A program made the translations under genes and the position numbers. The notes under the pieces were generated by a model. It ran no database searches and was not told the origin of the DNA. It saw only the letters and a program-made list of their open reading frames with translations. Shown here one piece after another: positions 9,240-18,550 of a stretch of DNA of 64,000 nt. The DNA lies in the NCBI RefSeq assembly GCF_023638055.1, contig NZ_JAKRVY010000005.1:162134-226133 (forward strand), written 5' to 3'. Each line of letters opens with the position of its first letter. The stretch's first letter is position 1. The DNA is from Natranaeroarchaeum aerophilus. Lineage in GTDB: Archaea; Halobacteriota; Halobacteria; Halobacteriales; Natronoarchaeaceae.

Positions 9240-10126
9240 CAGTAGCGCCACGGGACGTCCTCGAAGTCCGGTTTCCGGCCCTCGACGAAGGCGTCCCGTC
9301 CCTCCGCGGCCTCGTCGGTCATGTAGGCAAGCCGCGTTGCCTCGCCAGCAAACACCTGCTGGCCGACCATGCCGTCCGAATCGAGGTTGAACGCATACTT
9401 GAGCATCCGCATCGCGGTGGGGCTCTTCTCGTTGATCCGCTCGCCCCACTCTACCGCATGCTCTTCGAGTTCCTCGTGGGGAACCGCCTCGTTGACCATC
9501 CCTATGTCAGCGGCCTCCTCCGCGCTGTAGGTTTTCCCGAGGAAAAAGACCTCGCGGGCCTTCTTCTGACCGATCTGTCGGGCGAGATAGGCAGATCCGA
9601 AGCCGCCGTCGAAACTGCCGACGTCCGGATCGGTCTGGAGGAACTTTGCGTGCTCCTCGCTGGCGATAGTCAGATCGCAGACGACGTGGAGGCTGTGGCC
9701 GCCGCCGACCGCCCAGCCCGGAACGACTGCGATGACCACCTTCGGGATGTGGCGGATCAGCCGCTGGACTTCGAGGATGTGCAGGCGGCCGTGCTCGCTT
9801 GCGGCCTCCTCGTCGCCCTCGTACTCGTAGCCGTCAGCGCCGCGGATGTCCTGATCCCCACCCGAGGAAAACGCCCAGCCGCCGTCTTTCGGCGAGGGAC
9901 CGTTTCCGGTCAGGAGGACACAGCCCACGTCTGTCTGGCGCTTGGCATGATCGAGCGCGTCGTACAGTTCGTCGACCGTCTTCGGCCGGAAGGCGTTCCG
10001 AACCGCCGGTCGGTCGAACGCGATCCGGACGGTGTGTCCCGACACGGACCGGTGGTAGGTCACATCGTCAAAGTCGAATTCCTCGACCGCCTCCCAGCGA
10101 TCGTCCTGCATGAGTTCCGAAACCAT
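9239..10126 (-). CDS. menB: 1,4-Dihydroxy-2-naphthoyl-CoA synthase MenB
   Basis: A 295-residue crotonase-fold enzyme that cyclises o-succinylbenzoyl-CoA to dihydroxynaphthoyl-CoA. Diagnostic are RNAFRPKTVDEL, the oxyanion-hole segment FSSGGDQDIRG, VPGWAVGGGHSLHVVCD, and the FLQTDPDVGSFDGGFGSAYLAR block that is specific to MenB within crotonases. It is the first gene of the menB-menA-menC-menE operon. An A/T-rich CTATTTC element about 29 bases upstream of the ATG looks like its TATA box, in the divergent spacer shared with the unknown gene to the right. Confidence 0.95.
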   Translation of the reverse strand: MVSELMQDDRWEAVEEFDFDDVTYHRSVSGHTVRIAFDRPAVRNAFRPKTVDELYDALDHAKRQTDVGCVLLTGNGPSPKDGGWAFSSGGDQDIRGADGYEYEGDEEAASEHGRLHILEVQRLIRHIPKVVIAVVPGWAVGGGHSLHVVCDLTIASEEHAKFLQTDPDVGSFDGGFGSAYLARQIGQKKAREVFFLGKTYSAEEAADIGMVNEAVPHEELEEHAVEWGERINEKSPTAMRMLKYAFNLDSDGMVGQQVFAGEATRLAYMTDEAAEGRDAFVEGRKPDFEDVPWRY

Positions 10127-10185
10127 TTGTCCGAACTCGGGCCGTCATGGTGAAATAGGTTCCCGTCGCGCGCCGGACCAGCCTT

Positions 10186-10596
10186 TTGTCAGCTGCCGCC
10201 GAACACGGTCATGTGGAAAGTGAACAGATTGCACGCAAGCTGACAGGTGCCGTTGCCGGAGGGCTCGGCGTCACACCGGATTACGAGCGCGGACGGGTCC
10301 CGTGCGCGTTATGTCGAGCCGAAGGGGACGCCGCGCTTGCAGCCGGAGACCGCGTGACAGCGGCGCTTCGAAACTATGAGGGCCACACCTGGGAACCGGT
10401 CGCCGTCTACTGTCGATCCCACGGCATCGACCAGGTGACGGACGTGATGGAGGTCCTCGCCGAGGAGCAAGTAATCCTCGCGGCCACCCTCGAACCGACG
10501 GGCTATCTCGATCCGCTCTCCGGATACCATCCGAACGCGCTCTCCTTTGGCGGCGTCGAGTTGCTCGATTACAGCCCCACCGCTGCGGGGTACTAG
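10186..10596 (+). CDS. Unknown haloarchaeal protein with CxxC motif
   Basis: I do not recognise this 136-residue protein. It has a CALC pair near residue 40 and a YCRSH segment near 84, which together could bind one zinc ion. The C-terminus contains the pattern PTGYLDPLSGYHPNALSFGGVE. The reading frame opens with a TTG at 10186; an in-frame GTG at 10213 is an alternative start, as no clear promoter decides between them. It is divergent from menB and converges on the PH-domain gene, overlapping its end by 4 bases. Family-level conservation is inferred from its good codon use, not verified. Confidence 0.6.
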   Translation: MSAAAEHGHVESEQIARKLTGAVAGGLGVTPDYERGRVPCALCRAEGDAALAAGDRVTAALRNYEGHTWEPVAVYCRSHGIDQVTDVMEVLAEEQVILAATLEPTGYLDPLSGYHPNALSFGGVELLDYSPTAAGY

Positions 10597-11144
10597 ACGG
10601 ACTGTCTCGCGCCGTTTCGCTCGCGTCCCCGGTCGCTCAACAGCTGTGTGAGCGTCTGTTTGACCCGCTCGGGATTGGGGACGCTCCGGAAGGTCACGTC
10701 CTCGGTACTGGTCCCCGCGGTGTAGATGTTCACGTCGCCGTAGGAGAGAAACCGTTCGGGGATCGACTGCTCGTAGGCAGTGTTTTGCACCCGATCGAGC
10801 CGGATCTGTGTGACGTCACGGCTGATCAGCCCGTGTTTGACGTAGATCTGCTCGTCCGTGATCACGTACAGCAGGCGGAGCCAGTCGAGATAGACCCATA
10901 TTGCCCAGCCGATGCCCGCGAACATCACGACCAGCGGTAGTGCACTCGCCCAGCTCGGCAGGTCCGTCCACGCCGCCAGCAGCGCCGACGCCCCAAAGCC
11001 GAGTACGGTGACAAGTGCCGCCAGCCCGAGCGCAACTGCGATTGTGAACTTCGATGGCCGTCCCGTCCAGCGGATCTCCTCTCCCTCCCCCAGATGGAGC
11101 CAGTCGGCATCCTCAACGGTTTCCGCGAACAGTGAACTCCTCAT
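10593..11144 (-). CDS. PH-domain (bPH2/DUF304) membrane protein
   Basis: A 183-residue protein with two adjacent transmembrane helices (about 35-58 and 65-88) followed by a bacterial-type PH domain. The segment YVITDEQIYVKHGLISRDVTQIRLDRVQN is typical of bPH2/DUF304 proteins, here split in the text as YVITDEQIYVKHGL and SRDVTQIRLDRVQN. Such proteins sit in the cytoplasmic membrane; their role in archaea is not known. A GGTATACAAG element about 28 bases upstream supports the start. It lies between the two menaquinone operons, divergent from a membrane J-domain protein. Confidence 0.85.
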   Translation of the reverse strand: MRSSLFAETVEDADWLHLGEGEEIRWTGRPSKFTIAVALGLAALVTVLGFGASALLAAWTDLPSWASALPLVVMFAGIGWAIWVYLDWLRLLYVITDEQIYVKHGLISRDVTQIRLDRVQNTAYEQSIPERFLSYGDVNIYTAGTSTEDVTFRSVPNPERVKQTLTQLLSDRGRERNGARQSV

Positions 11145-11253
11145 ATGTGACTATCCGAAGCCTCGCTTGTATACCTCACAGGTGGGTTGAAACCTGCCAC
11201 CCCACAGCCGAACGCTTTTGTCGATCCCATCGAAACTGTCGCCGAACAGCCAG

Positions 11254-12156
11254 ATGGCAGAGGATTTCTACGACGTGCTTGACGTCTCCGAGGACGCCAC
11301 CCAGGAGGAGATCACCGCCGCCTACCGCGAGAAAGTCAAGGAGTACCATCCAGACCAGAGCGACCGGGAAGATGCCAGCGACCGATTCAAGGAGGTCGTC
11401 GACGCCGAGGAGGTGCTCGGTGACGAGGACGAGCGCGAGCGCTACGACCGGATCGGCCATGCCGCTTACGTGGGTACTGAGACCGTCGAAGAGACCACGC
11501 CGACCCCGGAGGACGTCGAGTTCGATGGCGTGGACTGGGAAGCGGCCAGTCGCGACCCCTCCGATGGCTGGTGGGAGAGCCACCACGCGAGACATCGACG
11601 ACGGCGTGACCGACAGACATCGGCATGGGAGTGGGCAGAGCAATCGAGCGGTGCGACCGCCGGAGCGTCGACGCCCGGTGCGAAGACAGGCGGATCGGCG
11701 ACCGGCGGCACGGCGTCAAATTCGGCCCGCGGGACGGCAACTAGTGGGGCCAACCCTCGACAGGCCGGTGGGGGGAGTTCGTTCGCGGTCACCGATTCGA
11801 GCACCGATCCGTCGAGTGGCGGCTTCTTGACACCAGCGCTCACACAGGAGACGGTCTTTCTGGTCGCCGTGTCGCTGCTCATCTACCCGATGCTACTCGT
11901 GTCGACGATCGTGGATCTCTTTTTGTTCCCGATTCGTGTCACCACCGGGGTGTTGTTGTTCCTCACCGCTGGCTACCTGCTGACGGTCCCCGGCATCGGC
12001 GTCCTCGTGTTCGGCACGCTGAGCGTGTTCGTCCCGGCGATACTGTTCACGACCGGACTACTGTTCCCGCTGACGATGCGGGTCGTCTTCGCTGTGTTGC
12101 TGATCTGGATACCCTTCGGGTACGCGGTCGCAGTGGCAAGCGTCGTGGGGCGCTGA
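11254..12156 (+). CDS. Membrane-anchored J-domain protein
   Basis: A 300-residue protein with a J domain at the N-terminus (about 1-65, HPD in EYHPDQSD). A low-complexity Ser/Thr/Gly/Ala linker (about 130-195) follows, then four hydrophobic segments (about 200-295). It lacks the zinc and client-binding domains of DnaJ, so it probably recruits DnaK to the membrane surface; that role is inference. The ATG at 11254 gives a standard J-domain start (MAEDFYDVL, near-identical to DnaJ here); an in-frame TTG at 11218 is less likely. It ends 5 bases before the convergent menD stop. Confidence 0.85.
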   Translation: MAEDFYDVLDVSEDATQEEITAAYREKVKEYHPDQSDREDASDRFKEVVDAEEVLGDEDERERYDRIGHAAYVGTETVEETTPTPEDVEFDGVDWEAASRDPSDGWWESHHARHRRRRDRQTSAWEWAEQSSGATAGASTPGAKTGGSATGGTASNSARGTATSGANPRQAGGGSSFAVTDSSTDPSSGGFLTPALTQETVFLVAVSLLIYPMLLVSTIVDLFLFPIRVTTGVLLFLTAGYLLTVPGIGVLVFGTLSVFVPAILFTTGLLFPLTMRVVFAVLLIWIPFGYAVAVASVVGR

Positions 12157-12161
12157 GCCGT

Positions 12162-13955
12162 TCAGGCCATCCGGCGTAGCCGTTCACAGACCGACTCCTG
12201 AAGCGCCGCCCGTCGGTCGTGGCTTTCCTCGCTCCCGATCCGGAACTCGATCACCTGCGTGCCGTCGCTGTCGAGACTCGCCCCGTACACGTCGGCGAAC
12301 TCGTCCAGTCGGTCGACGCTGGCAAAGGAGAGACCGTATAGCTCCGCGGTCGGGGCAAAGTCCAGCCCGTGGGGGGTCCTGAACTGGTCGGTAAAGGGCG
12401 GGTCGAACGACTCAATGGGGAGCATGTGGAAGATGCCGCCGCCATCGTTATTAATGAGAACGATCGTCGCGTCGACGCCACAGCGACCGAGCGCGAGCAG
12501 GCCGTTCATGTCGTGATAGAAGGCCAGATCGCCGGTGATCGCCACGAGCGGCTCGTCGGTCGCGCTCCCAGCGCCGAGTGCTGTACTGACGATGCCGTCG
12601 ATCCCGCTCGCGCCGCGGTTTCCGAGCACGGTCAACTCGGCAGTTGCGGGACGCGCAAAGCGATCGAGATCACGGACCGGCATCGAGTTCGAGACGAAGA
12701 TCGTGGCGGGGTCGGGCGCGCCCTCCACGGCCGTGGCGACAACCGCCCCCTCGAATCGCTCGCCGTTTCTGGCATCCTCGCGGGCCGTCCCGATCCGGTC
12801 CCAGTAGGCCGCTTCGGCGTCGAGCCAGCGCGAGCGCCAGTCGGGGCTGGCCCCCGCCTCACCGCCCAGTCGGTCGACTACCGCCTCGATGAGCGCGGTC
12901 GGGTCGGCTTCGAGCAGGTCTGTCGCGGTGAACTCAGCTTCGCGCCACCCTCCGGCGGGATCGACAATATACTGGCGTGCGCCAGTCCGTGCGAGATACT
13001 TCCGCAGCGGCTTCGAGGTCGGCGACGCGCCAACCCGGACCACGACCTCGGGGTCGGGCCAGTCACGGGTGACGCGCTCGTCTAGGTAGGCGTCGTAGCC
13101 ACCGATCACGGGGGTCTCGGCGACGTGCTCGCCGAAGCGAAGCCCGGAGAGGGGATCGGCAAGGATCGGGAACCCGGTCGTATCGGCGAACGCAGCGAGC
13201 GCCTCGCGATCGATATCGGGGATGGGCGGATCCGAGGGACCGGCGACGATCAGCCCGCGGGAGGATTCGCTGACCGTTTTGGCGAGGGTGGCAACCGTCG
13301 CATCATCCGGTTCGATCCGCCCACCGGACGTCCGAACGAACGGCCCCTCGCGCCCGTCTGCCCCCAGCGGGGCTCGCTCCGCGAGGTCGTCGGGGACATC
13401 GCCCGGAACCTCGACGGGTTCGAGCGGTTTGCGAAACGGGACGTTCAGGTGAACAGGCCCCGAGGGATGGCCGACTGACTTCGCAACCGCGCGGGCGGCG
13501 TCGGTACGGAGTCGCCGGAGCTTTCTCCCGGTCGGCTCCGGCTCGGGCAGGTCGCGGTACCACCGCACCGCGTCGCCGTAGAGCTTCTCCTGATCGATCG
13601 TCTGATTTGCGCCGCTGTCCCTGAGTTCGGGTGGGCGATCAGCCGTGAGTAGAATCATCGGGACGCGGGCCTGATTCGCCTCGATCACTGCGGGGTGGAA
13701 GTTCGCCGCCGCAGTCCCGGAGGTACAGATCAGTGGCGTCGGTTTGCCGGTCCGCCGGGCGCGACCGAGCGCAAAGTAGGCTGCGGAGCGCTCGTCGAGA
13801 TGCGAGAAGACGGTCAGATCGGGATGGCTCGCGGCAGCGACGGTCAGGGGCGTCGAGCGACTCCCCGGCGCGACACAGGCCGCCTCGACTCCGCTCGCGA
13901 CGAGTTCGTCGATCAGCGTCTCCGCCCAGAGCGTGTTGCGGTTGGGTGCAGTCAT
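12162..13955 (-). CDS. menD: SEPHCHC synthase MenD
   Basis: A 597-residue thiamine-diphosphate enzyme that adds the 2-oxoglutarate-derived semialdehyde to isochorismate, the committed step of menaquinone synthesis. The N-terminal PYR domain shows CVAPGSRSTPLT and HLDERSAAYFALG with the ThDP-activating Glu; CTSGTAAANFHPAV and LTADRPPELRD follow. The C-terminal PP domain has AITGDLAFYHDMNG and INNDGGGIFHMLP, the Mg/ThDP motif of MenD. The ATG lies 2 bases after the menF stop, so the two genes form one operon. Start choice excludes a longer frame running into menF. Confidence 0.95.
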   Translation of the reverse strand: MTAPNRNTLWAETLIDELVASGVEAACVAPGSRSTPLTVAAASHPDLTVFSHLDERSAAYFALGRARRTGKPTPLICTSGTAAANFHPAVIEANQARVPMILLTADRPPELRDSGANQTIDQEKLYGDAVRWYRDLPEPEPTGRKLRRLRTDAARAVAKSVGHPSGPVHLNVPFRKPLEPVEVPGDVPDDLAERAPLGADGREGPFVRTSGGRIEPDDATVATLAKTVSESSRGLIVAGPSDPPIPDIDREALAAFADTTGFPILADPLSGLRFGEHVAETPVIGGYDAYLDERVTRDWPDPEVVVRVGASPTSKPLRKYLARTGARQYIVDPAGGWREAEFTATDLLEADPTALIEAVVDRLGGEAGASPDWRSRWLDAEAAYWDRIGTAREDARNGERFEGAVVATAVEGAPDPATIFVSNSMPVRDLDRFARPATAELTVLGNRGASGIDGIVSTALGAGSATDEPLVAITGDLAFYHDMNGLLALGRCGVDATIVLINNDGGGIFHMLPIESFDPPFTDQFRTPHGLDFAPTAELYGLSFASVDRLDEFADVYGASLDSDGTQVIEFRIGSEESHDRRAALQESVCERLRRMA

Positions 13956-13957
13956 CG

Positions 13958-15298
13958 TTACTCCAGTGCATCCAGCATCGGGCCGTACTTGAGCTGTACC
14001 TCGTCCCACTCGCGGTCCGGATCGCTATCCGCAACGATCCCAGCGCCCGCAAACAGCGTCGCCCGGTCGGCCTCGGCGACCGCGGAACGAATCCCGACTG
14101 CGAACGCTCCGTCGCCCGCAGCGTCGAACCATCCCACCGGAGATGCGTACCAGCCCCGATCGAACGCCTCGGTCTCTTTGATCGTTTCCCAGGCGGCGTC
14201 CGGCGGTAAGCCGCCGACTGCGGGTGTCGGATGTAGCGCTTCGACGAGTGTGAGGACGTGTTCGGCGTCGTCGAGTTCGGCCGTGATCGGCGTCTGGAGG
14301 TGCTGGACCGTCGGCAGCTTTCGCACCGTGCGCTGGCCAGTTTGCACCGAACTCGCGTACGGCGACAGCTGCGTCCGCACGGCATCGGCGACCAGTTCGT
14401 GTTCGTGGATATCCTTCTTGCTGTCGAGTAGCTCCGCGGCGAGCCACTCGTCTTCCTCGGTGGTGTCACCCCGGCCGGTCGACCCCGCGAGCGCAACTGT
14501 TTCGACGGTTCGACCGGACACCGAAACGAGCCGTTCCGGGGTCGCGCCGAAAAAGACCGGCCCGTCTCCTGGCTGGACGAGGAACCGCTGACAGTCCGGG
14601 TAGGCGATGTCAAGCCGGGCGATGACGTCCGGCAAGGAAAGCTCCCGCTCCAGCTCGACCGACAGCGACTGCGCGAGAACGACCTTCTGCAGGTCGCCGC
14701 CGCTGATCCGGTCGATGGCGGCCCGAACCTGTTCGCGCCAGCGCTCCCGTGACGGGCACCGCTTCCGGCTAGTGACTCCCGGCGGCTCGGAGATTCTGCC
14801 GGACGGAGTCGCATCCTCGATCTCGGCGAGCGCGTCTTCGACCCGGTCGTCGACGGCGGCCGGATCGTCCGGACCGACCGCGTTCGCAGTTAGCCAGGCA
14901 CTATCGTCGGTCCAGGTCAACTGTAGCTGAGGCAGTACGAACCGTGCACTGTCGAAGCCGGTCCACGGCGGGTCGGGCTGGTGGGCATCGTGAAACGAGA
15001 TGCCTCCGACGAGCCGTGGTCGTGTGCCCTGTGGCGCATCGTCGGCGTCAATGTGGGCGAACAGACGGTCGGCCGATACCTGTAGCTGCGTTAGTCGGTT
15101 CCGACCGTCCGCCGACAGCGTCGCCGCGGCACCCCAGCCGACAAAGGACGGGTCGTCCGGCGGCGTCCAGACCGCCCGCGGTGGCCCGAACGCGTCGAGA
15201 ACGGCTCGACGCGAGACGGCGTCAAGTTCGCGGCGTCGCGTCACAAGCGGCGCGTCACCGCGTCCGCTGGCGTCGCCCCCACTGCCCAGGGATTCCAT
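13958..15298 (-). CDS. menF: Isochorismate synthase MenF
   Basis: A 446-residue chorismate-utilising enzyme that isomerises chorismate to isochorismate. The C-terminal catalytic domain shows GDLQKVVLAQSL, FFGATPERLVSV, TVALAGSTGRG, SKKDIHEHELV, LPTVQHLQTPI, HPTPAVGGLP and the final LFAGAGIVADSDPDREWDE, all usual for the MenF/EntC family. It is the first gene of the menF-menD operon and feeds the rest of the pathway encoded to its left. The ATG start at 15298 is the first clear one. Confidence 0.95.
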   Translation of the reverse strand: MESLGSGGDASGRGDAPLVTRRRELDAVSRRAVLDAFGPPRAVWTPPDDPSFVGWGAAATLSADGRNRLTQLQVSADRLFAHIDADDAPQGTRPRLVGGISFHDAHQPDPPWTGFDSARFVLPQLQLTWTDDSAWLTANAVGPDDPAAVDDRVEDALAEIEDATPSGRISEPPGVTSRKRCPSRERWREQVRAAIDRISGGDLQKVVLAQSLSVELERELSLPDVIARLDIAYPDCQRFLVQPGDGPVFFGATPERLVSVSGRTVETVALAGSTGRGDTTEEDEWLAAELLDSKKDIHEHELVADAVRTQLSPYASSVQTGQRTVRKLPTVQHLQTPITAELDDAEHVLTLVEALHPTPAVGGLPPDAAWETIKETEAFDRGWYASPVGWFDAAGDGAFAVGIRSAVAEADRATLFAGAGIVADSDPDREWDEVQLKYGPMLDALE

Positions 15299-15410
15299 TG
15301 ATAACCGTTCAGGAGCGCGGGTTCTTCAGCCTGTCCCTCTCCCGTAGCGGGGCAACAGCCGGCAGCGCAAGCGACCGATTTTTGTCCCGGCACTGCCCGA
15401 GAGGTGACAC

Positions 15411-16940
15411 GTGTATCGAGACGACGAGTCGATTCCGGACGACGAACGCGAGGCACTCCTGACGATAGCGCACGGCGCAGTCGTTACCTCAGGCGGAGTC
15501 TCCGCGCAGCGTGCGCTGATCTCGGCTGTCGAGATTATCCTCGCACGGGGGCTGGGACCTGCCGCGTACGGTGTATACGCCCTGGCGTGGCGCATCGCCC
15601 AGGTTCTGGTCCGGCTCGTCACGTTTGGAAGCGTCCCGGCGCTCCAGCGGTACGTCCCCGAGTACGAAAGTGATCCACGCCGTCGATCCGCGGTCGTGGG
15701 GCTGGCCTACGCCACGACGGTCGGCTTCGGGGCCGCGCTCGCGGTCGGCGTCTGGCTGGCCGCGCCACGGATCAACGAACTCACTATCGAGCAGGCCGCG
15801 TTCGTCCCGACATTGCGCGCGTTTGGACTCCTGGTGGGACTCCTGGGCGTCATCATGATCGTTGCGGGCGTCTTCCGGGCAGTCGGCTCCGCGCGGGGAG
15901 AAGTGGTGTTCAACAAGCTGCTCCGGCCGGGCGTCCGGCTGATCGCGGCGGTCGCCGCGCTCGCGCTGGGCTACTCCGTGGTAGGCGTTGCAGGCGCAAT
16001 CGTCGTCGGAACGGCGATACTTGTCGTGGTCGCCGCCCCCCTGTCTGTTCGGTCGACCGGGATTCGACCCTCGCTACGAGGCACGAAAGGAGAGGCCGGA
16101 CGCTTCTACAATCATGCTGGTCCGGTCGCGATGAGTAGTTTCGGAAAGGTGTTCCAGAACCGGGTCGACGTCCTGCTCGTCGGGGCGCTCCTGAGCGCGG
16201 TCGCCGCGGGCGTGTACAACGCCTTGCTCGTGCTGGTCGCGATCGCGTGGATCCCGTTGTTGTCGTTCAACCAGCTGCTTCCACCAGTCGCTTCCGATCT
16301 CTACGCCAGCGACCGGACGGCGACGCTCAATGCGATCTACACTGCCGTAACGCGGCTGATCATCACGACTGTCGTCCCCTTCCTTGCAGTGCTCGTCGTG
16401 TACGGTCAGGAGCTACTGGGCCTGTTCGGCCCGGCGTATACTGAGGGATACGTGCCGCTGGTCGTCTATCTCGGCGGCGTCTTCGTCGGGAGCGCGGTCG
16501 GCGCGACCGGCTGGTTGTTGATGATGACCGACCACCAGTACGCGCGAATGATTCTCGACTGGCTGCTCGCCGTCCTCAACGTCGTTCTGACGTACACGTT
16601 CATCGTGGAGTTCGGACTGGTCGGAGCGGCGCTCGGGACCTCGCTCGCTATCGCCGTACAGAACGGGATTCAGGTAGTACTGTTACGACAGTTCGAGGGC
16701 CTGTGGCCGTTCGACCGAACGTTTCTCACACCGATCTTCGCGGGCGGGATCGCCATGGTGGCGATGTGGTTACTCGGCACCGTCGTTTCGGGCGGTGTCG
16801 CGGTCATAATCGGCGTCCCGCTCGGGCTCGCCGTCTACGTCGGGGCGCTCCGGCTCATCGGCGTCGATCCGCGCGACCGGTTCGTCGTCCGCGAACTGTA
16901 CGCGAGCTATCGGTCGAACCTGCGGACTCGGATCGCGTGA
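15411..16940 (+). CDS. Polysaccharide flippase (MATE/Wzx-like)
   Basis: A 509-residue integral membrane protein with about 12-14 hydrophobic helices. GLGPAAYGVYALAW and VTFGSVPALQRYVPEY near the N-terminus are typical of Wzx/RfbX-type oligosaccharide flippases of the MATE superfamily. Members move lipid-linked glycans across the membrane; haloarchaeal AglR is a relative involved in N-glycosylation. The GTG start at 15411 gives MYRDDES and has a GATTTTTG element about 33 bases upstream. No glycosyltransferase is beside it, so the lipid-linked substrate cannot be inferred. Confidence 0.88.
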   Translation: MYRDDESIPDDEREALLTIAHGAVVTSGGVSAQRALISAVEIILARGLGPAAYGVYALAWRIAQVLVRLVTFGSVPALQRYVPEYESDPRRRSAVVGLAYATTVGFGAALAVGVWLAAPRINELTIEQAAFVPTLRAFGLLVGLLGVIMIVAGVFRAVGSARGEVVFNKLLRPGVRLIAAVAALALGYSVVGVAGAIVVGTAILVVVAAPLSVRSTGIRPSLRGTKGEAGRFYNHAGPVAMSSFGKVFQNRVDVLLVGALLSAVAAGVYNALLVLVAIAWIPLLSFNQLLPPVASDLYASDRTATLNAIYTAVTRLIITTVVPFLAVLVVYGQELLGLFGPAYTEGYVPLVVYLGGVFVGSAVGATGWLLMMTDHQYARMILDWLLAVLNVVLTYTFIVEFGLVGAALGTSLAIAVQNGIQVVLLRQFEGLWPFDRTFLTPIFAGGIAMVAMWLLGTVVSGGVAVIIGVPLGLAVYVGALRLIGVDPRDRFVVRELYASYRSNLRTRIA

Positions 16941-17050
16941 GAGAGGCTCCTTCATTACTATCGAGGAGAGTGATCCGTAGTGGTGATTCGATCGCCGACG
17001 ATACGGTCCACAGATTTAATTCGTCTCCTCCCTTCCATCAGAGCGACGCA

Positions 17051-18550
17051 ATGGCTTACGGTACGTCGCTCGATCTCCTCTCGATTCCCGGAGCGAGCAG
17101 CTACCTCTCCGCCACCGCAATAGAAGATGCACTCGAGTATTTCGACCCGGAGGTGATCTGTCTTACCGGCGAGTTCGATCCCTCGCTGTACGGTGGTGTC
17201 CGCACTGTCACGGACGTCCCGGTAATCGCCCCATCGGCAGGGATGGGAGACGTCACCCATCATCGGCGACTGGATGACGGCTCAGTTGTGGAGGCAAATA
17301 CTATCGATACCCCCGGGGCGACGCACGATCTCCTGACAGTTCGAGATCGACGCGTTCTCGACGACCTTCCGGCGGAGTTCTCGGATGGCCAGGACTCGGC
17401 GGCCGACACTGCCACAGTTCTCGTCGTTCCCAATCTCGGCGTCGAGTACGATCCGACGACTCTGAGTGCTCGATTGCCGGGGATAGACGCACTGGCAGCG
17501 ATCCAGGAAGCGGCTACCGGACCGTTGACCGTCCTTGCTGGCCGACAGCCTGCGAACTATCATCACGTCTGGGAGAGCGACTACGGCGCGCCCAGAGTGA
17601 CTGTACACGGAATGGGGGCGGGGACGGAGAAGGAGACTGAATTGACGCTGCTTTCCTGTACGGAAACCGGCACAGCCGCCGGCGAGTCCGTTGCGGCCGA
17701 CAGCTTCGGTCTCAGTGCGATCCAGGGGATCGGATCGAAGACGGGAGAGACGCTCCGTAACCGGGGCATTACGACCCGAACCGATCTCGTCGAAACGTCG
17801 ATCTCCGCGCTATCCGAACTTCCCGGTGTCGGTCGGGAGTCGGCCGAGACGATGCACGCCCACGCGGACGTGATCGACACCGGCGATCCGTTACGGTTGA
17901 CAAACGAGTCCCTCCCTGCGGCGCGAAACGGCCGGTCACCGATCTGTCTCGACATCGAGACAGACGGGCTCTCGCCGACCGTGGTCTGGCAGTTCGGAAT
18001 CTACAATCCCGAGACTGACGAGTACACCGCGTTCGTCGAGGACGAGACGCCGACCGAGCCCGGCCGGAACGTCCGGCGGTTCTGTGACTACCTCTTTGGC
18101 ACTCACGCAGATCGGACGCTTCTGACGTGGAACGGCGACGGCTTCGATTATCCAGTCATCGAGCGGTTTCTCCGCCAGCATGCCCCCGAGTACGTCGACG
18201 CGTGGGACGACCTCTGGAAACACGATCTCTACTCGTGGGCGGTCAGAGAGAGCAACGCGCTCTTGCCTGGACGGACAAACAAACTCGACGATGTGGCCCG
18301 CGCGCTCGGGTACGAGGACGCGGAGACGGGACTGACAGGTGCACAGACGGCCGCAGCATACCAGCGATTCATGCGCACGCCCGACGATCCGGCCGCGAAA
18401 CCCGACTGGGAGCGCCACCGACGGTACTGCGAAGACGACTGCCGAGCGCTCTGGCACGTCTGGCAGGCGATCGAAGACGCCAGACGCCGCGACCCGAGCG
18501 ACAGTGCGACCGACACCGGCGGCCAGCAGACCGGACTCACTGAGTTCTAA
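17051..18550 (+). CDS. RNase H-like 3'-5' exonuclease with HhH domain (YprB/MrfB-like)
   Basis: A 499-residue protein. The N-terminal half (1-215) is a metallophosphoesterase-free, unrecognised domain. A double helix-hairpin-helix DNA-binding region follows at about 225-280 (AIQGIGSKTGETL, ELPGVGRESAETM). The C-terminal YprB-type DEDD exonuclease has D301-I-E303, N361-G..F-D366, DDVARALGYED and Y459-C-E-D-D463. In Bacillus subtilis the partner pair YprA/YprB (MrfA/MrfB) repairs mitomycin C lesions. Its TAA overlaps the ATG of the downstream helicase by one base, so the two are translationally coupled. The ATG at 17051 is chosen over a frame running back into the flippase gene. Confidence 0.88.
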   Translation: MAYGTSLDLLSIPGASSYLSATAIEDALEYFDPEVICLTGEFDPSLYGGVRTVTDVPVIAPSAGMGDVTHHRRLDDGSVVEANTIDTPGATHDLLTVRDRRVLDDLPAEFSDGQDSAADTATVLVVPNLGVEYDPTTLSARLPGIDALAAIQEAATGPLTVLAGRQPANYHHVWESDYGAPRVTVHGMGAGTEKETELTLLSCTETGTAAGESVAADSFGLSAIQGIGSKTGETLRNRGITTRTDLVETSISALSELPGVGRESAETMHAHADVIDTGDPLRLTNESLPAARNGRSPICLDIETDGLSPTVVWQFGIYNPETDEYTAFVEDETPTEPGRNVRRFCDYLFGTHADRTLLTWNGDGFDYPVIERFLRQHAPEYVDAWDDLWKHDLYSWAVRESNALLPGRTNKLDDVARALGYEDAETGLTGAQTAAAYQRFMRTPDDPAAKPDWERHRRYCEDDCRALWHVWQAIEDARRRDPSDSATDTGGQQTGLTEF

